From NCBI GenBank assembly GCA_031257655.1, contig JAIROF010000127.1, forward strand, positions 1 to 15,037: a stretch of 15,037 bases of DNA, read 5' to 3'. This DNA comes from Prevotellaceae bacterium. GTDB lineage: Bacteria; Bacteroidota; Bacteroidia; Bacteroidales; UBA932. Positions 14,291 to 15,037 of this stretch are shown here, piece after piece. Both the position numbers and the translations under genes were made by a program. The notes under the pieces were generated by a model. The model was not told the DNA's origin. It did no database searches and worked only from the letters and a program-made list of their open reading frames with translations. Every line of letters starts with the position of its first letter. Within the stretch, counting starts at the first letter, position 1.

Positions 14291-14974
14291 CTACCAGATT
14301 TTTCTCATCACGCTAAACGAAATGACGACCTGCATAGGCATAGATTCGTACAAAAAACGGGCTTGTGAGGCAACCGGCTTGTAGAGGTACGACATGCTTG
14401 CCGTGTATCGCGCATCGAGGATAAAATCGGTTTTATCCATGCTCAGCCCAACCCCCAGCCCGCCCCCCACGCCGTACTCAAATCCGTTGAAGTTGTCGTA
14501 AGAAAAAGTTTCCTTCACCTGTCGTTCGCCCACGCTGTACTTTTGCGTATTCTTGAGGTAGTATGCCCCGTATGCGACGCCGGTAATCAGCAGCTTGAAG
14601 TTTTTGTAGACTGGGATGTGCGCCTGCATTACCAGCGGCAGCTCCAGCACGTGCGATCGGCGCGTGGCCGTTGCTCCTGCGGCGGTGTCGGAGCTGGCAA
14701 TGGGGCGGGTATCCATAGAGTAGCCGCGCATTCCGTAAGCGAGCTCCACCATCAGGTTCATGTAGCGCTCGTAGTCCTGCGCCTCGCTGTTGCAGTAGCG
14801 GAACGCAAGAGCCGCGTTGAGCGGCGTTATGCCTCGCTTTTCGTTCTGATGCGGCGTAAAGTAGATCATCGACAGCCCTGCGCCGTAGCGGGCGCCGAGG
14901 TATATTTCGGCGCGGGCTGAGGCGCTCCCCAAAAGGAGGATTGCTAATGGCAGTATGTAAATTTTACGAAGCAA
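14291..14974 (-). CDS. Outer-membrane beta-barrel protein (PorT/OMP_b-brl type)
   Basis: The 227-residue protein has a Sec signal peptide (about 1-22, LRKIYILPLAILLLGSASARA with cleavage before EIYLG). Alternating short amphipathic strands and Gly/Tyr-rich turns follow (YLGARYGAGLSMIYF, LMVELAYGMRGYSMD, GFEYGVGGGLGVGLSMD, FILDARYTASMSYLYK), and it ends in a strand with terminal W. This fits a small outer-membrane barrel of the Bacteroidota PorT-like families; no specific function is recognised. No ATG is available: the only bacterial start codon after the upstream in-frame TGA (14978-14980) and before the signal peptide is a TTG at 14974. That start touches a pentanucleotide array. ispG lies downstream on the same strand, 68 bp away. 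Confidence 0.75.
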   Translation of the reverse strand: MLRKIYILPLAILLLGSASARAEIYLGARYGAGLSMIYFTPHQNEKRGITPLNAALAFRYCNSEAQDYERYMNLMVELAYGMRGYSMDTRPIASSDTAAGATATRRSHVLELPLVMQAHIPVYKNFKLLITGVAYGAYYLKNTQKYSVGERQVKETFSYDNFNGFEYGVGGGLGVGLSMDKTDFILDARYTASMSYLYKPVASQARFLYESMPMQVVISFSVMRKIW

Positions 14975-14975
14975 A

Positions 14976-15037
14976 ATTCAATTCAGTACAATTCGATTCA
15001 ATTCAACACAATTCAATTCAATTCAATTCAATTCAAT
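14976..15037. repeat. Pentanucleotide tandem array, unit ATTCA (runs off the window)
   Basis: Twelve in-phase 5-bp units and the start of another reach the window edge. Nine are ATTCA and the others are GTACA, ATTCG and ACACA. On the minus strand the unit TGAAT gives a TGA in all three frames. The array begins directly upstream of the TTG start of the outer-membrane protein gene; its full length is unknown. Confidence 0.9.

Overview
This window looks like chromosome from a member of Bacteroidota, most likely an uncultured Bacteroidales. Several signs point there: promoters of the TAnnTTTG (-7) type, little use of Shine-Dalgarno sites, the long forms of NusB (309 aa), RecQ (about 734 aa with an extra C-terminal domain) and IspG (about 619 aa, three-domain type), and the gene order nusB-yajC-ybbR-coaE. 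Assignment below phylum is inference. No tRNA, rRNA, CRISPR array or intact insertion sequence was seen.

Layout. Positions 1-660 are non-coding or degraded. They hold two heptanucleotide tandem arrays and an 86-bp broken copy of the 5' end of the next gene. Positions 635-2197 (minus) carry an AAA-ATPase-like/PD-(D/E)XK protein of a multicopy Bacteroidales family, the only clearly accessory gene. Positions 2559-4763 (minus) are recQ. A 397-bp divergent region follows, with promoters for recQ and lptB and a 9-bp G/C tract. On the plus strand come lptB (LPS export ATPase), nusB, yajC, a YbbR-domain membrane protein and coaE. A 208-bp repeat element with inverted ends separates these from a TerB/DnaJ-domain protein, tyrS and ribF. 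ribF converges on ispG (minus), and an outer-membrane beta-barrel gene lies upstream of ispG on the same strand.

The core genes are housekeeping: LPS export, rRNA transcription, protein secretion, CoA, FAD and isoprenoid synthesis, tyrosine charging and recombination repair. Nothing suggests a dedicated multi-gene system. The most unusual signal is the set of short tandem arrays with period 7 or 5 placed exactly at gene edges. One encodes the stop codon of the AAA-ATPase gene. One fills the whole gap before ispG, which has no ATG start. One abuts the TTG start of the outer-membrane protein gene. A G9 tract also sits in the spacer of a candidate minus-strand promoter upstream of recQ. These could be slippage-prone sites, but no variation can be seen from a single sequence.
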